From an uncultured Eubacteriales bacterium (GTDB lineage Bacteria; Bacillota; Clostridia; Monoglobales; Monoglobaceae), in NCBI GenBank assembly GCA_900552305.1, contig URZD01000038.1:1-13624 (forward strand): 13,624 bases of DNA, read 5' to 3'. The notes under the pieces were generated by a model. The model saw only the letters and a list, made by a program, of their open reading frames with translations. It did not search any database and was not told the origin of the DNA. A program made the position numbers and the translations under genes. Shown piece by piece: positions 13,067 to 13,624 of this stretch (its first letter is position 1; every line of letters starts with the position of its first letter).

Positions 13067-13624
13067 ATGGAACGACACATTGAAGTTGAAAAAATGGAAA
13101 CACTGATAAATCTTTTCGGGAGCTTTGACGAAAACATACGGCTTATCGAAAAAAGCTTTGACGTTGCGGTAATCAACCGCGGTTCGGACGTCAAGATTGG
13201 CGGAGAGCCGGAAAACGTCGACCTTGCGATACGGGTAATTCAGAATCTTATCGGAATGGCGTCCTCGGGGACTACCCTCGGCGAGCAGGAGGTAAGATAC
13301 GTTATATCCCAAATCCGCGAGGGCAACGGCGAGGAGCTTGAAACCCTCGGTCAGGACTGCGTTTGCATAACCTCGCGCGGGACGCCGATACGCGCAAAAA
13401 CCCTCGGTCAGAAAAAATATGTGGAAACAATCGAAAAGAACTCGATTGTGTTCGGCATAGGCCCCGCGGGAACGGGAAAAACCTACCTCGCAGTGGCAAT
13501 GGCGGTAAAAGCGTTTAAAAGCAAGGATGTCAACAAGATTATCCTGACCCGACCCGCGGTCGAGGCGGGCGAAAGCCTCGGTTTTCTTCCGGGAGATATG
13601 CAGGACAAGGTCGACCCGTACTTA
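13067..13624 (+). CDS. phoH: PhoH-family ATPase (3' end beyond the window)
   Basis: The first 186 residues of a PhoH-like P-loop ATPase, a family tied to RNA metabolism and ribosome maturation and often found next to ybeY and era. An N-terminal KH-like region (about 10-110, LFGSFDENIRLIEKSFDVAVINRG) precedes the Walker A motif GPAGTGKT at 132-139 and the family block ILTRPAVEAGESLGFLPGDMQDKVDPYL that reaches the window edge. The ATG at 13067 has AGAAAGG about 15 bases upstream, overlapping the yqfD stop, which is a long spacing; an in-frame ATG at 13094 would drop nine residues but has no better site. It is third in the yqfC-yqfD-phoH operon. The frame stays open to the last base. Confidence 0.95.
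   Translation, partial: MERHIEVEKMETLINLFGSFDENIRLIEKSFDVAVINRGSDVKIGGEPENVDLAIRVIQNLIGMASSGTTLGEQEVRYVISQIREGNGEELETLGQDCVCITSRGTPIRAKTLGQKKYVETIEKNSIVFGIGPAGTGKTYLAVAMAVKAFKSKDVNKIILTRPAVEAGESLGFLPGDMQDKVDPYL

Noticed and set aside
1..13624. CRISPR array, tRNA, rRNA, transposase or phage genes
   Set aside because: No regularly spaced direct repeats, cloverleaf-like sequences or relevant protein motifs were seen.

Overview
The window looks like chromosomal DNA from an endospore-forming, low-to-mid GC Firmicute of the class Clostridia. Evidence for this: a germination protease (gpr), three sporulation membrane or accessory genes (ylbJ, yqfC, yqfD), an SLH-domain surface protein, an HPr phosphocarrier, a BlaI/BlaR1 pair, strong purine-rich ribosome binding sites, TTG and GTG starts, and near-consensus sigma-A promoters. 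No species can be named from the sequence alone. There is no phage, transposase, CRISPR array, tRNA or rRNA that I can see.

Layout. 1-247: the likely tail of an upstream gene and a strong bidirectional hairpin. 248-1611: divergent ptsH-like HPr (minus) and gpr (plus), closed by a terminator at 1634-1673. 1706-4408: an apparent three-gene minus-strand operon, blaI - blaR1-like metalloprotease - SLH protein, driven by a promoter carrying two TACA/TGTA dyads. 4437-5673: a G5/3D-domain cell-wall protein (YabE type) with its own promoter and terminator. 5834-7634: trmN6 - rsmI, RNA methyltransferases on the plus strand. 7726-9882: a LysR-family regulator divergent from cysK, with consensus promoters facing away from each other. 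9883-10283: a 400-base gene-free stretch that holds a densely nested set of inverted repeats. 10284-11387: ylbJ (minus), divergent from yqfC - yqfD - phoH (plus, phoH cut by the window end).

How the genes relate. The blaI/blaR1 module is a sensor-protease and repressor switch; its sensor end is not a penicillin-binding domain here, and the co-transcribed partner is an exported SLH protein, so it probably monitors the cell envelope. LysR and cysK form a sulfur-assimilation pair. trmN6-rsmI plus the neighbouring yabE gene recall the yabB-yabC-yabE neighbourhood of Bacillus subtilis, rearranged. yqfC-yqfD-phoH is the conserved start of a sporulation and RNA-metabolism cluster.

The parts most worth a second look are the structured 10023-10262 element, the nine-codon Cys-ending leader ORF in front of cysK, the replaced sensor domain in the BlaR1 homologue with its SLH partner, and an HPr that keeps His15 but has Lys in place of regulatory Ser46.
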